Part shown: positions 5,723 through 6,233 of the stretch, piece by piece | How the letters are laid out: each line of letters opens with the position of its first letter | Position numbering within the stretch: position 1 is the first letter of the stretch | Source: Bacteroidota bacterium | GTDB lineage: Bacteria; Bacteroidota; Bacteroidia; NS11-12g; UBA955 | DNA: 6,233 bases | Direction of reading: 5' to 3' | Assembly (NCBI GenBank): GCA_030836345.1 | Contig: JAURQA010000137.1 | Coordinates: forward strand, 1 to 6,233 | Translations under genes and position numbers: made by a program | The notes under the pieces: model-generated | The model's database searches: none | What the model saw: the letters and a program-made list of their open reading frames with translations, nothing else | What the model was told of the DNA's origin: nothing

Positions 5723-6233
5723 GCGAGTTAGAGAAAAAAGAAAACCCTTACTTGGTAAGTTCAGATACCATAGATGGCGAAATAGCTACATTAAATCTTG
5801 GACCAACGCATCCCGCGACACATGGTGTTTTTCAAAATGTATTGCAAATTGATGGTGAGAAGATTTTAAGTGCTGAGCCAACCATAGGATACATTCACCG
5901 CGCCTTCGAAAAATTAGCAGAAAGAAGGCCTTTTAATCAGATAACGCCCATTACTGATCGACTAAATTATTGCTCTTCTCCCATAAACAACATGGGCTGG
6001 CATATGACCGTTGAAAAGTTGGCAGGCATAAAACTTCCTAAAAAAGTGGAGTATATGCGTGTAGTTATCATGGAACTTGCTCGAATTGCAGATCATTTGG
6101 TATGTAACTCGGTCATTGGTGTAGATACTGGTGCCTTAACAGGCTTTACATTTATGTTTCAACAAAGAGAACTTATTTATGATATGTTTGAAGAAGTGTG
6201 CGGAGCACGACTGACCACAAACATTGGCCGAAT
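5719..6233 (+). CDS. nuoD: NADH-quinone oxidoreductase subunit D (5' part)
   Basis: This is the first 171 codons of the 49-kDa complex I subunit, open to the right edge; the full protein is usually about 400 aa. With NuoB it forms the quinone-reduction pocket. Visible motifs are LGPTHPATHG (27-36), with H31 and H35, then GYIHRAFEK (57-65), DRLNYCSSP (80-88) with Tyr84, and CGARLTTNIGR at the edge. His35 and Tyr84 are 49 residues apart, the same spacing as the quinone-binding His38/Tyr87 pair of Thermus Nqo4, so the active site looks intact. The start overlaps the nuoC stop (ATGA). The remaining nuo genes presumably follow to the right of the window. Confidence 0.97.
   Translation, partial: MSELEKKENPYLVSSDTIDGEIATLNLGPTHPATHGVFQNVLQIDGEKILSAEPTIGYIHRAFEKLAERRPFNQITPITDRLNYCSSPINNMGWHMTVEKLAGIKLPKKVEYMRVVIMELARIADHLVCNSVIGVDTGALTGFTFMFQQRELIYDMFEEVCGARLTTNIGR

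Noticed and set aside
5667..5852. 61-codon plus-strand open frame across the nuoC/nuoD junction
   Set aside because: It runs out of frame through the conserved NuoC C-terminus and NuoD N-terminus. The real nuoD start is the overlapping ATGA at 5719.

Overview
This 6.2 kb, AT-rich window almost certainly comes from a Bacteroidota chromosome, most likely a member of the Flavobacteriia. The evidence is a protein with a type IX secretion (T9SS) C-terminal sorting domain, starts with A-rich leaders instead of Shine-Dalgarno sequences, promoter elements matching the Bacteroidota -7 consensus TAnnTTTG, and split nuoC and nuoD genes. Nothing in the window looks like a mobile element, CRISPR array, or rRNA or tRNA gene.

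Layout, left to right. (1) Bases 1-54 hold the last 17 codons of a possible plus-strand gene that runs off the left edge. (2) Bases 56-1332, minus strand, are a two-gene unit. A deoxyhypusine synthase-like enzyme (322 aa) is followed after 2 bp by a 101-aa protein with a very acidic tail. (3) Bases 1333-1723 are a 391-bp gap with no convincing gene. It holds the enzyme's promoter at one end and the lpdA terminator at the other. (4) Bases 1724-3100, minus strand, encode dihydrolipoyl dehydrogenase (lpdA), a single-gene unit with its own promoter and terminator. (5) Bases 3312-4097, minus strand, encode a secreted protein with a CxxCH haem-type motif and a T9SS sorting domain, also with its own terminator. 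(6) Bases 4098-4290 are a divergent promoter region. (7) From 4291 to the right edge, plus strand, runs the start of a complex I operon: nuoA, nuoB, nuoC and a truncated nuoD, spaced by 8 bp, 2 bp and a 4-base overlap.

The central theme is respiration. LpdA regenerates oxidised lipoamide in 2-oxoacid dehydrogenase complexes and makes NADH, and the Nuo complex oxidises NADH and reduces quinone. The two transcription units share a 13-base match (TTTTACATCTGAA) and AGATGT/ACATCT palindromes upstream of their promoters, which may point to a common regulator. The deoxyhypusine synthase-like gene probably belongs to polyamine metabolism, but its substrate cannot be read from sequence because bacteria lack the eIF5A substrate of the eukaryotic enzyme.

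The window is mostly ordinary core genome. The items most worth a second look are the shared palindromes, the probably leaderless transcript of the deoxyhypusine synthase-like gene, the altered active site of that enzyme, and the acidic-tailed partner protein.
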